This document shows positions 11,076 through 23,365 of a stretch of DNA of 64,000 bases, in pieces. Source of the stretch: Gonocerus acuteangulatus (taxonomy: Eukaryota > Arthropoda > Insecta > Hemiptera > Coreidae); assembly GCA_946811695.1 (NCBI GenBank), contig OX328132.1, forward strand, positions 92,116,814 through 92,180,813. The letters are read 5' to 3'. The notes below the pieces were generated by a model, which was given only the letters and a program-made list of their open reading frames with translations, was not told the origin of the DNA and searched no databases. Position numbers and translations under genes: made by a program. Numbering within the stretch: position 1 is the stretch's first letter; each line of letters starts with the position of its first letter.

Positions 11076-13194
11076 CTCTCAGTATCCAGCCCCTAACAGT
11101 GACGCCTAATAACGCTGCACCTCAGGATACCAACCTCGACCCAAGCGAAATACCGATAAGGAGACTCCTGGATTATTGGAAGGTAGTAACACTCAGAAGA
11201 GAGACTGCAACGGGCAGCACAATAGGTCTTGCATGGAGCTGCGGTGCGCTCCCTTGAGGACGACAACTCGACATTATTGTCTTGTATTGTAAGGCTACAC
11301 ACAACGGATCCGATCCGATATCTGTTGCCCGACGTGAGTATCTACATTGGTCCCAACCTCGACCGATGCGATCTAGACAGTAATGAACTCGTAATGCTGT
11401 GAACATAAAAACCTTCGATTACTTAGTTGGATCAGTCCCGAAAAAGAAAATTAACTGTTACATTACGGTAAGAGAAGTATTAGTATTTATATTTTTCTCC
11501 AACTTAAATAATAGTCTTTGATTTCATTAAAGATCTGTGATTAATTATGATTCCAATAATCCAGAATAATTGATAATTATCAATCAGTACGTAATCAGGA
11601 GTAAGTATATATTATTAATATGAAGAAAATCATGGCCTAAGAATAATTACTCGAAATGAAAAAAAAAAAAAAAAAAAAAATTGCCTACAAATGAATCGCA
11701 ATCGACTATTATGAAACAGTTTAGGTATTTAAAAAAGGGTACATAAAATTATTAATTAGATATAGGATCAGATCAGATCCGATGTAGGTGCCCTTAATAC
11801 TGCCACCTTATGTTGTTGCCTCTCTGTATCATAGCACGGAATGGACCTGTGTAACCATCCCTGGTTCGCCAGGCGCTGCCATTATCCTCCATAATAGCTT
11901 GAGATTATTATAAAAATAATTCTTGGCAAATACTTTGTCGTATCATTTGAAGATGGCTTCATATTACCCAATTTGTAAAGATGAAATGAATGGCTTAACA
12001 TGTTTTATGGTCTGAGCATGAAGTTTTGATTGCAGCAAGAATAAGATTCTGGAAACACATCTATTCACAAAACACTAGCCTATACTGCACATGCCTCTGT
12101 GATAGTGTCTGACGAGTAGATGAACGGGCGCGTGCATCCTAGGCCTTTGTCACTTGGAATAAATGAGCGCTCTAACATCTGGCTCGATTTATACTTGGAC
12201 CCTTCCAGCTGGCTCCAGTCCCACTAATTTTCTCTGCCTTTTACTAAGAGTAATTGGAATAATCCGATCCTATGTGTGTTGTGTTAATTAGACCCGCTTA
12301 TGAGGAAGGCTCGGAGACTGCTGAGCACCTGCCAAAATGTGGGTGGTACCATTATACAAAACTCTCGACTTCAGATCTTCTCGGCCAGTTTTAGAATTAT
12401 TTTCTTTAATGATGTGTTATTAATTACTGCGCACTTATTATATCCTTTTATTCGTTAGTTAGTCTGCGGTTTGATGGAACACTTCATGGAAATCACTTCT
12501 TAACTCAAATTCTTAGAAGTAGTAGGACCTGGATCAGAGGGTGAAACATTGCAGAAACGAATGGAAAATAGATAAATAAATAAGCAAACATAATAAAAAA
12601 AAAAGAGAATAAACGCATAAAAACATATAGAAAGTTCGTGACCTTACGGCACACTGGGGAGATATTGTGGTATGTACTACGCTCCAGAAAGACTGGATGG
12701 GCCTCAAGACCGCTCGGTACGGAATGTAAAATAAAGTCTTAAGCGCACGCTTGGGTTGGGAAATCACGTCCTGCAGTACCTGTGTCAACCAATCACAACC
12801 AATTGTGCCACACTCAATCCTAAGAAACAAACAAAAGATGTCAATATAAATTTGATTTCTTCGAATGGCAAACTATAAACAAACGAAAACAATAATATAT
12901 AGTGGAGCATCATTATATATCTCTGATTCTTACTAGTGAAGCGTAATTATATGTTAATCTTTCTGAAAATTGAAAGTAATATTTAAAATAACTGAAAGAA
13001 CAAAGACAGTAGTGAGAAGAGAACATATGTAGTGAGGCGTCTTTATATATTACTGTTTTCGAAAACATAAATGAACAAAGGCAGCCGTGTATTTTTTTAG
13101 TATTCTTTCGGGCATAAACGATAATGACTATAAATATTTAGATTAAGAAGAGTATTATAGTAAATATTTTTTACATAAATTCCACCATGGTATA
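11076..13194. other. Intergenic DNA, locally GC-richer
   Basis: 11.05-11.42 kb is richer in G+C than its surroundings, with short frames on both strands and no motif. The remainder is AT-rich. No supportable gene was found. Confidence 0.4.
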
Positions 13195-13864
13195 CAGGGT
13201 AGGCCATGAATTAGTTAGCATTTGAAAAAATCGTGTAAAAAACCATTAGACATATTTTAAAAATTGACTATTTAAAAAAAGCTAATTCGTTTTTTTTTCA
13301 AAATTAAAACATTCAAAAGACTACCGTTTCGACTTCTAAGCTCTCTCAGAACTCTTCTAAGCGAGTACCGAAATTTTCGAATACTCGTCGGCAAAGAGAC
13401 TGCTAAATCGCCGACATCTCTCGGCTGATTTTTTTATTTTAGTTGACGTAGTGTCGGCTTATAGATATACACACTACTCTTTAAATAAACCCCAAAAAAG
13501 TGTTGGGGGTCGATCTGGACTCCTGGATGGCCATGGGATGTCGCCTCGTCTAGAAATCAGCTTTTCCGGAAACATTTCTTTAATTTCGGTGCGAATGTTC
13601 GAAAAAGTAAGGTCCATAAACCAAATACATCACGCCAACTAAAAGAAAAAATCAGCCAAGAGTTGTCGGCGATTTCGCGGTCTCTTTGCCGACGAGTATT
13701 CGAAAATTTCAGTAAGAAGAGTGCATAATTCGAAACGGTGGTAATTTAGACTATGTAATTTTAATAAAAATTCCAACTAATTAGCTCTCTTGTAAATCCA
13801 ATTTTTTTAAAATATGTCAAATGGCTTTTGCGATTTTTTCAAATGTTAACTAATTCACGGCCCA
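13195..13864. mobile_element. Foldback-type DNA element, about 235-bp arms
   Basis: The left arm from 13195 (cagggtaggccatgaattag) is mirrored by the right arm ending at 13864 (ctaattcacggcc). Arms share 'tttgaaaaaatcg', 'ttgccgacgagtattcg' in inverted form, and 'aatcagcc'. About 180 bp of non-arm sequence lies between them. It encodes a 63-residue frame (SGLLDGHGMSPRLEISFSG) that faintly recalls the SPDL..DFFLWG region of DDE transposases. That resemblance is too weak to name a family. Confidence 0.75.
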
Positions 13865-14036
13865 CACATATAAAAACTCTTCGTTGAGTTTAATTAGAGG
13901 TAAATAATAAATTAAGTATGTTAATCTGTAGGAATTAAAAGAAGTACGACTCAATTACTTTAGGTAAATGTAACCACAAGCACTGTTGCCTTAATTAAGA
14001 TGAAAATCATAAGAAGTACTTATATTGGGTCTACCC

Positions 14037-14130
14037 GTGAACAATGTCTAATGCCTTGGATTCTCATGATGTGGGGGATGTGGCTTCGAAACCCGCCTGC
14101 AGTCCGTCGTGTCTTTTCATTCCAGGCGCC
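14037..14130 (+). mobile_element. Decayed tRNA-derived SINE head
   Basis: 'gggtctacccgtga...gtctaatgccttggattctc' followed by 'ggcttcgaaacccg' follows the order A box, anticodon region, B box of family S1. It has substitutions and a lost tail. Confidence 0.45.
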
Positions 14131-15144
14131 TTTGATGTGATTCCCTGATCCACCATGGTTGTTTAGGAAGGCTGTCAACATATATATATACCGGCGAAAA
14201 AAAAAATAAAAAAAAACATTTACTCTTCTTTGCTTATGGATCAGGCTGTTATGACTATGTTCTGAATATGGCTGTTATGGATCAGTTTCAACAAAACAAT
14301 GAATTTAATACGAATGAAATTATATCTCCACTGTATTACAACATTGTTGCTGGATTGGTTTGAAGGGAGACAGAAGCTTAGATGGCCATTGTTTCTTTGT
14401 GCTTTAATACGATTCAGGGATTGGTTTGTGGGTTTCTATTGTGTATTGCTCCGTGTCCTGATACTCCCTCGGCTACATAACGGGACTAGTTCAGTATTTG
14501 TGTTTAGAAATTGACCTCTTACGCCAAATGTGATATGTATAATTCAATAGTTGTCCCAATTACTTCCTATTGAAAAGTATAATCATTGAGGGCGTAGAAG
14601 TACATGATATTAATCGCATTCCCGAAAGACGTGCAATTATTTAAAAGTTTTAATTGAATAGCTATTATGTGTTTAACATTAAATAATCCCATAGAAATTA
14701 TTGGCGCTATCCGATTATGGAATTCCAATAAATGCAAGTGAAAGTAGACATTATCGAATTTCCTAATGGCTGTTGTACACGCAAATGTCAAAACGAACAA
14801 CAGCACCCACAAGACCAACTTTTCTTTCTCGATTTCTATTTCAAAACGGAGTTCCCGTCAGGAAGGTACAAGGACCAAGGTTTCGTAGATCTGAGCGATT
14901 ATAAACAATTGCTCCGAGGTCGACTAATTTTCTATTGTCTAAGGATGGCGCATACGAAAATTTAATAGTTCCTTATTCTAATTTAAATTATTGTGAGTTT
15001 TAATTTATAGCACATAAGTTTATATCGTAGATATCATTTATTAAAACGAATCTATCTGTTGTTCTTTAAAACATTTGTTCTCATGTACTAGAACGTGGTA
15101 ACATTTTGCTTATATTCCTTTGTTTGACACTTGTTCACTCTGTA
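14131..15144. other. Intergenic AT-rich DNA
   Basis: Short open frames on both strands carry no recognised motif or splice context. Nothing supportable was found. Confidence 0.4.
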
Positions 15145-16521
15145 GCTCCCAGACGAATGGTCCGATTTTGATGAAATTTGGTACAAAAATCTTTCGTCTA
15201 ATTTGAAAGGTCAAGTTCGTTAACCAGCAAAATCCGCCCACTGGAAGATGGCGTTTGGGGCGAAATTCGCGCAAAAAAAAATCGTAACGCTTACGTTTTT
15301 GAGTTCATAAGCTTGTAAGTACTCGTTTTATATGCTTCTTGGGCTAGGAAAACGAATGAAACCACTTTCAAGGCGATAGCTTTACCCGTTTTTGAGAAAA
15401 TTGGAAAAATAGTCTTTGAATACCGTTTTTGGTTTGGGTACTTTGAATCATGGGATTCAGTTGAAACATTTTTTTTGCATGTTTGAATTTCATTAAAACT
15501 AATATGTTAAAGTTTTGGTTACGTTTGGAGTTAAGGAAGGGTTAGAATAAAATATTTCATGAACAGTCATGAAAAGTTTTGACAACTTCGTATATTTTCA
15601 TTAATATCTCGAACACGGTTGGGAAATCGTGGTAAGTGGATAGAAACTATTTGAAAGCTTACTAAATTCTCTACAAAAAAGATTCTAAAACTATTTTTTA
15701 TTAGGTTAGGCCAATCGGAGAAATAAGTGCTTAAAACTTCAAATACGTCTGTTTTGTTCTTATGAACGGGTTTTTGTCGTTCTTTTTGTAATTTTTGTCT
15801 CTTCCCCTTTGTTTTTTATTGCTTTTTATTTTTTTAATTCCTATATTAGATAAATGTATTTGTGTTTAAAACAGGATAGTTAAAATGAGAACCAATTTTC
15901 TGTTGTTAGAAATAGATGAGTTAGAAAAATACGAGTACCTTTGCATAAATTCCTAGCAACCTGAAAATTTGCATGAAAGATAGGGACAACATTATAAGGG
16001 AATTGGGAAAAGCCCTTATCGATCCCATGAGTGCAAAGGTTTTCGAGGTCAAAGTTCGCTAAAAAAGGTTTATAGGAATTTTCAACGAAACGTTTTGTTT
16101 TATGGTAAAAATAGTTCAGACAAAAATTGTAGATTGTGCAATTATGTACAAAACTTGTCTTTACACTTTTTTTCAGTAGATTAACCATTTCTGAGAAAAG
16201 GTGACTCCAGAATTATCTTTAGTTTTATTCAACATAATATGCCAGACTCGGCTAGAAGTTTGACGAGGAAACAATCGTTTTGCTACCTGCTCCTCTTTCT
16301 AAGGTCCTGACAATAAGTACCGTTACGGCCCCAGCCATAAGCCTCGCAAAATGATCTGCTTGACATTTGATAATATTAAACTCGAGAAGTAGTTCCTCGT
16401 TTTGTGTCTCTGTTTACTTCAGTTATTAATTTTTATTTATGTTGTACGCCTTATTTTTTAATTGGGTGCTGTTATTTTGTTTGCATTTTTTTTTTCAATA
16501 AAACAAAGCTAGTAAATGAGA

Positions 16522-16755
16522 AGGATGTTCACGCTTATATAGAAAATAATTTTGGAGGGGACTGGGAGAATTTCGGGGGGGGGGGGGGCTGAAAGGATTT
16601 TGGGGGGTACGGGATAATAAAAATCTAGAACATGGAATAGTTAGACAATTAAAACGCTATTACGCCCAAAAGAAATTATTTTTTTTCTGAACTAAGTGAT
16701 CTTATTATTATTTTTAACGATTTTATATACGCCCCCCTTATATACGCCCATGCAC
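16522..16755. mobile_element. G-rich hAT-like MITE (family M), copy 1, degraded left end
   Basis: The right end tatatacgcccatg matches the intact copies at 40855 and 49336. The left end (cacgcttatatagaaaat) is degenerate. The interior carries the family's G-run followed by 'ctga' and 'taaaacgctattacgccca'. No target duplication is visible. Confidence 0.65.
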
Positions 16756-16910
16756 GTTATTGTTTTATTTTATTGATGTATAGAGCTTTACTTTAGAATG
16801 AGAGCTAGATTGTGTAATTTCCGCTTCTGTGTAAGTTACTACTGCCGGTTTTCCTGACGCCTTAATATCACTTTTATTCAAGATGTTCGAGAGGATGTTG
16901 ACAATTTTCA

Positions 16911-16912
<2 letters not shown>

Positions 16913-16985
<73 letters not shown>
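16913..16985. repeat. (TA)n microsatellite
   Basis: About 35 TA units. The homologous place at 41.3 kb has only 'gatatataaaaaaa', so this tract expanded after the two copies diverged. Confidence 0.95.
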
Positions 16986-16990
<5 letters not shown>

Positions 16991-17078
16991 AGTTTATTTC
17001 TATTCTAAGATTTTCAAATGACATTAGGGTTAAGAACGGAACCGCGCTAAGATGATGCAGTTCCTGCGAGTCGGACTT

Positions 17079-17252
17079 TTTTTTACGGCGCGTCAAAATC
17101 TGGACCATTAGCGCCGACATCCAGGGCGTAGCGAGGAATTTTCCCAACCGTGCCGTGAGATGAGAAAATCCCTGCCGCCGGTGGGAATCGAAGCTACCAT
17201 CTCTCGCTTATGAATCTAAAGCGCTAGCCACTAGACCACGGGGAGGCCCCTA
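17079..17252 (-). mobile_element. tRNA-derived SINE (S1)
   Basis: The minus strand shows ggcctccccgtggtctagtgg (A box), 'gattcataagcgagag', a B-box-like 'ttcgattcc', the 'ggatgtcggcgctaatggtc' tail and a short A-run. It is inserted directly at the family A 3' hairpin. Confidence 0.85.
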
Positions 17253-18119
17253 CAAACCTTAGTTTCTCAAATGAAATTTCATTTACTTTACGATGGATTT
17301 TATTTATCATAATCGAGCTTTCAGTCATCATGACTTATTCATAAAAAACCACGATCTTCATAAACAAATACGAAATTAGAATTTACTCTTTTTCTCAAGG
17401 GAATTACACAGTGCTTTATATGAACTTCTTTGTTGTTGTTGAGGTCTACTAAAACCTCCTGAATGTTTGATACTTTTATGCGTTACACCCTGTATATATA
17501 CAAGCCAAAACAAAAACCTAATTTTGGAAATATTTGGCACAAAAATACTTGGTATAATTTTCCCTGTAGGTTATGATCAATACAATAGCCATCTTTTTAT
17601 TTCATATGTATGCCCACATATCTTCCTGTATGTTTAGTTTTTTTGTTATTCCTTCTTAACTTCTGGCTAATGAAGGAAGGACGTTGTGGACATATAGCTG
17701 GAGAACAAGAGAAGGATCTCCTATCTTCAAGGTGGTCTTTCGTTCTGCTCCATTTGTTCCTGTCCACGGCTTTCCGCGAATCATCACTTGAAAAACAGCA
17801 GTCACCACTTGAAGTAAAACGAAAGATATACAAAGTTATTGTGTTGTTAACTATTCCCCTTGGAAAAGTACATTTTCAAACTACTTATTTTAGGTTAATA
17901 ATTAGAGAAAAAATATTAGGGTGTAATACGCTTCTTTTAAGGAAAGCCGCTTATGATGTCTACCGAAAATTGCGGTCTAGAGGCCACCATTAGTTACAAA
18001 TTTAAGCGTTTTATGACCTGTAGGCCATAAAAATGCCAGTCGGTCATAAATTATATTTGCCTCTGAATATGAGTGTGGCCCAAGTTTACTGGAGAGTTGA
18101 AAACTCGGGTTTGCACTGA
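17253..18119. other. Intergenic DNA with one unexplained frame
   Basis: A 127-residue plus-strand frame (17610-17993) starts with a hydrophobic segment that looks like a signal peptide. It has no recognised domain, no splice context and ordinary AT-rich composition. A mobile-element-like terminus (acaccctgtatatata) occurs near 17486. No gene is called. Confidence 0.35.
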
Positions 18120-18335
18120 AGATATTATTTTTAAGTCGTTTTTCTGGAGTTGGGATCCCTGGCAGTCTCTAGTATGACCCACCACACCCTTTTCCAGTAA
18201 AGTCGAGCTGATGCATTTTATTTTTCCCAAGAAAAGCCACCACCACCAGTGGAAATCGGATCCACAATCATAGACATTTAGTGTTAACACCTTAACATAC
18301 ACGGCCAACGGGCCTGTATTTTCTATTTTTTTTTT
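18120..18335 (-). mobile_element. tRNA-derived SINE of a second type (Leu/Ser-like head)
   Basis: The minus strand reads 'ttggccgtgtatgttaaggt', then 'ctatgattgtggatccgatttcc', then 'tggtggtggtggc'. This order matches tRNA-Leu/Ser-type SINE heads, with a class II-like A box and a B box near 'ggatccgatttcc'. It is decayed. The 133-residue minus frame covering it is a by-product. Confidence 0.45.
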
Positions 18336-19289
18336 AAGACAAAAGTTAACCAATCCACTAAAAATGAGAAAGAAGTTCTTTCCCTTGAAAGTTGAAGTAT
18401 TCAGCGTTTCTATGCTAAACTTTTCACAGCAACCACCACTTTTCACATCCACAATATAAGTTCCTTGGAGTTAAAACATATAACATCCCTACTGAAGCGA
18501 CTGCACAAAGCCAACCTCACCGCTTAAAAAGAGCCAGATTTTGTTCCCTTAAAACTTGACGTCGAAAGATAAATGGGATATTTTCTAAGATTCTATGTTA
18601 ACTATTGTACCGAAAGTGGACTAATTAGAACGGAAATTCTTTCTTTTTATATGGAACATGTGTTTTTTCGAACATACATATTCTATTTCCGTGTCCATCG
18701 GACGTTGAGCATGCAGGATGTACAGCTGGAATTCACTTTCTATTTTATTTTAGTGATTTTCTTAAAAATCGCGTTTTCGAGTTTTTTAAAAATCGTAAGA
18801 TTATATCACCATCTAAACACAACACTTTATGATTTAAATTACAATTTTTTTTTTGTTGGAAAAACTCCTCTTTTTGCAAATTAACAAAAATAAATAAAAC
18901 AGTAAATTTTCGATGTACATTCGGTCTGCATTTTTGAGTTTTAGCGATATCTTCATCAAAGATAAAATAAAACCTCTAATTTCCAATAATGGAAAACATT
19001 AACACGGAAGGAAGCAAGAAAATAGATTTTAATGGAATTGTTCATGATATAATAGTGTAAATCGGTAATGTTTAAATAGCAAGACTTAATCCGCGGTTAC
19101 ACCTTCACAAGGTAGCGTACTTTATTTTAAAACATTTGTTCAAATTATTTTGCAGTAATTGTATTTTAAATTCACTAACAACGAACATGTTTTATAAGGC
19201 GATTTTTAAAGGTACTTAACGCAGTTTCTGGCTCTAGGAAATTTTTAAGTATAGATAAAACTCTAAAAAGGACTTACGAACACACGATA
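18336..19289. other. Intergenic AT-rich DNA
   Basis: Nothing supportable; only unmatched short frames. Confidence 0.4.
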
Positions 19290-19358
19290 AATGTCGAGAG
19301 AATAAAGGAGATTGATATGAAAATGAAGACCTCTCACCAATACTACAGAATATATATA
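19290..19358. repeat. Flank shared with the second Tc1 copy
   Basis: About 69 bp (agagaataaaggagattgat through ctacagaatatatata) directly upstream of this Tc1 element reappears nearly unchanged at 53235-53302, upstream of the other copy. Independent insertions would not normally share flanks. The repeated unit is therefore larger than the transposon, or both entered copies of the same host repeat. Confidence 0.85.
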
Positions 19359-20917
19359 CACTCAGCGTCAAAATGTTAGACACACTATGCAGAATATTAT
19401 TTTTGACTTTTAATTTGAATAGATCAACAAACAAATACGAATTCAATTATTTTTAACTTACCTTAAACTTATCTGGTAATGCCATTTAGTATTATAACCC
19501 ATAAAAAAATATATATAAAATAAAAATGCTTAAAAACGGATTCTAGGTGCGTCAAAATGATAGACACACTGGAAGAAAAAATAATAAAAGAGGAATTTAA
19601 AATTCTGTGGCTTTCCCATCACCTTTTATTAGTTCAAAAATTCAATTTGGAATTGAATAAAATAATTGCTTAATGTTTCTTGAGGTCTGTCGTCTCAGGA
19701 ATCTAGATTTTCACTTTTTAGCTCATCGATTGTGGAATATTGTCTTGACTCCCTACATACTCTTCTTGTAAGAATTCCCCAGGCATTTTTAATAATATTA
19801 AGGTCTGGAAATAGCCGGCCAATCTAGTTTGTCTATATTTTTTCAGATGATCCATTCCTTAATAATTCTTGCCGAATGGATTGGAGGATTGTCTCGCTGA
19901 AATGCAGATAAACCTTGTGCCATGCCATTAAAAGTGGTTTTTTGTTCTTCTAATAAGTTTTAATACTCATGTGAATATTTTCTCTTCGACAAAAATGCCA
20001 AGTAGCCTTTCTTCATGAACCTAATATTTGCCCAAACCATAACACTACCTCCGCTCATTTGCCGCCGGGGTAATATAAGTTCTACTTTTCTTAAATCGTG
20101 AAAATGAAAAGGAAAACCATCAAGTCCATCCAAATTTCTCATCAGAAAAAATAACTTTCCTCCAGTTATCGGTCCTCAACATAAAGCTTTTTGCAAAAGC
20201 CATTTTATGATGAAAGAGGTTTTCACGTTTCTTGTTTTCTCACTATGTTTTTTCATCTTTCCAGTAACCCATGCTCATTCCTAGACTTGATGTAAACACC
20301 GGCTTCCTACGCAATTGCTTTGGCTGTTTTGCATGAGTTGGATGCGATTCTTATATCAATCGTTTCTACCTAATTGATAAAGTTGGTTGTCTTCCAGTTG
20401 AGCAATGGGTACCGTACGGCTCTCCGAACGGAATTAACTGGGCTAGATTCAAGAAACTTAGTTTTATGTGACTTGAAATCTCCCTACAACCCATCTCAAC
20501 CTTGTGTAGCAATGAAATTAAACGGCACTCTTCTCGAGACAACCACTTATTTTTTCTTATTCTTTAAATGGAAAATTTACAACTGTTGTCATTGAAATTG
20601 ACCACAGGAAAAATGGAAAATGTCAAATCTTAATGCTTTTCAAGGGTTAAGGTCTAAAAATGCCTTATCAACCATTAGAAAATTAAAGGATTGTGAATAA
20701 CAACAAGTGTGTCTATCATTTTGACGCACAAAAATAAAGACATTATCGGTTATTTATTTACCTCTTGATATAGCACAGAGGTAAACTAAAAATTACATTT
20801 TTTTACTATTATATACAATTGAAATATCTTATAAAATAAGATTGAACCACAATTTGAAGAAAATTATATTCAGTTTTCGAAATTTCAAGGGCGTGTCTAA
20901 CATTTTGACGCTGAGTG
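19359..20917 (-). mobile_element. Tc1-like transposon with IR/DR ends, inactive
   Basis: The termini cactcagcgtcaaaatg and cattttgacgctgagtg form inverted repeats flanked by TA (19357-19358 and 20918-20919). A second pair of direct-repeat boxes (gcgtcaaaatgatagacaca at about 19551 and its inverse near 20705) lies about 190 bp inside each end. That is the IR/DR layout known from Sleeping Beauty-type Tc1 elements. The minus-strand transposase is broken. A second copy is at 53303-54883. Confidence 0.93.
19735..20350 (-). pseudogene. Tc1-family DD34E transposase remnant
   Basis: Minus-strand fragments read in family order: NLDGLDGFPFHFHD, GGSVMVWANI, then AFQRDNPPIHSARI (second catalytic Asp region, normally FQQDN.P.H), LDWPAIS, and after a frameshift PDLNIIKNAWGIL. 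In active Tc1 relatives the last block is SPDLNPIENVW, and its Glu is the third catalytic residue. Here it is Lys. Stops and frameshifts also interrupt the frame, so no active enzyme can be made. The longest uninterrupted piece is 60 residues (19960-20142). Confidence 0.85.
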
Positions 20918-20919
20918 TA

Positions 20920-21349
20920 GTAATTATAATAAATTAAATTTAAAAATGATCACTGATGCAATAAGCGTGTGTTCTTCTAAATGAACCAATATTAATAATA
21001 AAGAAGTAATAACTATAAAAATATTGACATAATTAAATAAATAAATTAAAAAAAAAAAAGTTTTATTATTAAGAAAACTGCTGGGAATGCAAGTCCAAAA
21101 GTTGTTACCTTCCAGCTTATATTGGTCTAGTACTAATTATAAATTGGGCCCTTTAAGTATGTAAAAATATTCTTTTTTTATCTATATTTTTCATTTTGTC
21201 AATACGTTTATTTTATAACATTTAAGTGGTTGTCTTTTTCTTCGATAAATTATTTATCCTTTTCATATTGTTAAGATGGGGTTAATCTGGTACTAGGATA
21301 GCGCAGTACTACTTCAAAATATTTATACTTACCTAAGAAAGGTGCTATA
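20920..21349. other. Intergenic AT-rich DNA
   Basis: Nothing supportable. Confidence 0.4.
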
Positions 21350-21357
21350 TTCATAGT

Positions 21358-21763
21358 TAGGCTTGCCATACGTCCCGGTTCGACCGGATATTTTGCCCTT
21401 GTCCCGGTGTCCCGCCCGGTCTCATCAATGTCCCGGAAGCGGCTGTAAGATGTAAAAAATAATAAATTTATGTTTTTTAAGAATCTTTTATGAATCGGTA
21501 ACTTTTCTACTATCAACTTTTTTGACTTTCCCGCACAGTCTCAAATAAGTGAGAATTATTCTAAGCAAACGCTGGAACTATTTGCACAACGGTCCGCTAT
21601 TATTTTTATTGTAAATTAAGAAGCGAAAAGTCCTTTTTTATTTTTAAAAAGTTAATAGACTAACAATTTAGGGTTCCAGATTCCCCACTCCCGTTACTTG
21701 CGAGGATTTCAAAATTTTTCGTTTCAGGACCTACAGATAACGAAAATAACGGTTGCTCAAATT

Positions 21764-21824
<61 letters not shown>

Positions 21825-21933
21825 GTGTGTGTGTGTTTGTGTGTATGTATATTTTCATTCCATCCCCCCTTCCGGTATGCCCATCCCATATTAATGTGTC
21901 CCGGTTTCACTCACCAAAAATATGGCAAGCCTA
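21358..21933. mobile_element. hAT-like MITE with 8-bp target duplication
   Basis: The ends taggcttgccatacg and tatggcaagccta are inverted. They are flanked by a perfect 8-bp duplication ttcatagt (21350-21357 and 21934-21941). An 8-bp duplication is typical of hAT transposons. The interior has repeated 'gtcccgg' motifs and, at 21695-21822, a piece of family A (cgtttcaggacctacagata...) with its (TA)n tract. No transposase frame is present. Confidence 0.88.
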
Positions 21934-22014
21934 TTCATAGTGCCTACATTAAAACTTTAATTTTTATGGAAATAGTTGTTTTGACTAAAAGGGGATGCTT
22001 TGGGTAGTTTTTAC

Positions 22015-22440
22015 CATCTGTCCAACGGGACAAGGAGAGGTGGCCACTCCCTCTCTCCGTGAGCGCTGCCTTCCTGACGAGAGGAAATAGAGTGTTGAAG
22101 GGAGTTCGGAAGAGGAAGGAGCTAGCCTAGTAGAGAGGAGCCACGAGAACTAGATTGCAGCCATGGTGGTGTGTGAGAGGGGGAGAGAAGGGCCGGGGAC
22201 CACCAAAGTAGAACCTCTCGGGCAGACCTAAATTCAGCCTGGGCTCCGTCTGCCTCTCAACATCCTTCCTCTTTTCACTCCTTGATTGGGTACGTGGAGC
22301 ACCCGCGTATGCTCATGACGCCACCTGCATCGAGATCTGTTCGCCTGACACGTCTGTCTGATTTGAACGCATATAGCTCGAAGGATTGGCTATGAATTCG
22401 AATTGAGCCTTCTGACGCAAGTAAAGTTTCATTTTAGGGG
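22015..22440. other. GC-richer island, unidentified
   Basis: About 400 bp noticeably richer in G+C and purine runs (gagagggggagagaaggg) than the AT-rich surroundings. No frame of useful length, splice pair or repeat match was recognised. It could be part of an unknown repeat or a non-coding exon. Confidence 0.3.
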
Positions 22441-22611
22441 ACAGTTAACTACAATTCAGGCTTTTGACTGTCGTTTCCTTCTTTATATTTGAAACATCCA
22501 GAGTAAGAATAATAGGGTTTGTTGGTACAACTCTAGCTAAGAATCTGAATTAAAAAACATGACAAATTTAATTACCACTTCCGCCATAGACATTTATACA
22601 TTGATTAAAGG

Positions 22612-22860
22612 CAATTACAACGCTTGCAATAGGCTGCTCGGCATTGATATGTAAATTACAACGCCCACATTAGGCTGTTCTACAGTAGTAATGCAATTAC
22701 AACGCTTTCAACAGGCTGCTCAACATTGATAAGGTGATCAAAACACACGCAAACGCTGCACAAAACATTGATAAGACGACCAAAACGACCGCATTATGCT
22801 ACTCGTCATTGATCGGGTTATTACAACGATACCAACAGGCTGAACAACATTTTCTTTATA
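22612..22860. repeat. Degenerate minisatellite, unit about 50-60 bp
   Basis: The phrase 'attacaacgc...aggctgctc..cattgat' recurs about five times with drift in spacing and sequence: 'caataggctgctcggcattg', 'acattaggctgttctacag', 'caacaggctgctcaacattg' and later decayed versions. Confidence 0.7.
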
Positions 22861-22864
22861 TTAA

Positions 22865-23151
22865 ACTAGCTGTTACCCGGCGTGCTATTCTACACCTAAT
22901 TTCTGCATCTAGAAAATCAAAAATAAATTAGAAACCAAATAAGTAATATTAAAATCTAATAAAGCAAATCTGTAACTGTTCGGGTTCACAGTTTCGAACC
23001 CGTGATCTCCGAAATGTGAGCCCTAGACGATTTTAACTTTGCCTATGACACTCCCCGGAACAAGACCTACATGTTTGCCAAGTTTGGTCAAAATCCGTCA
23101 AACGGTGTGGATTTGTATAAGGAACAAACAGACAGACATATAAGGCAGGTG

Positions 23152-23214
<63 letters not shown>
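22865..23214 (+). repeat. Interspersed repeat ending in (TA)n
   Basis: It opens 'aactagctgttacccggcgt' and closes 'ccaagtttggtcaaaatccg', 'gaacaaacagacagacatat', then about 27 TA units (23155-23213). This start/end combination resembles widely seen arthropod non-LTR retroelement 3' ends that finish in a simple repeat. No coding part is attached. Confidence 0.55.
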
Positions 23215-23217
<3 letters not shown>

Positions 23218-23365
23218 AATAATAGCTTTATTAAAATCATTTCTGACAAAAGCCTCTCCTTACGGAGGAAATAGATAACAGCTGAATATATTCGAATAAG
23301 TAGTAGTATTTTTTACATAAATAATAATAATAATCTTCTTAAAATCAGTTCTATTTACTATTTAT

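Larger units (their letters stand above)
15145..17086 (+). mobile_element. Long family A copy, plus strand, 5'-truncated
   Basis: It starts inside the family at 'agacgaatggtccgatttt' and runs through the conserved block to about 15900 ('aaaacaggatagttaaaatg'). It is interrupted by a G-rich MITE at 16522-16755. It resumes at 16.78 kb with a block shared almost verbatim with 41.15-41.40 kb ('cttaatatcacttttatt', 'atgttcgagaggat'). It ends with the hairpin gcgctaagatgatgcagttcc plus tgcgagtcggac at 17076. The SINE at 17079 abuts this end. Confidence 0.65.

Noticed and set aside
17610..17993. 127-codon frame with a hydrophobic N-terminus as a secreted protein gene
   Set aside because: No domain, no splice context and no promoter were seen; AT-rich hydrophobic starts are common by chance here.
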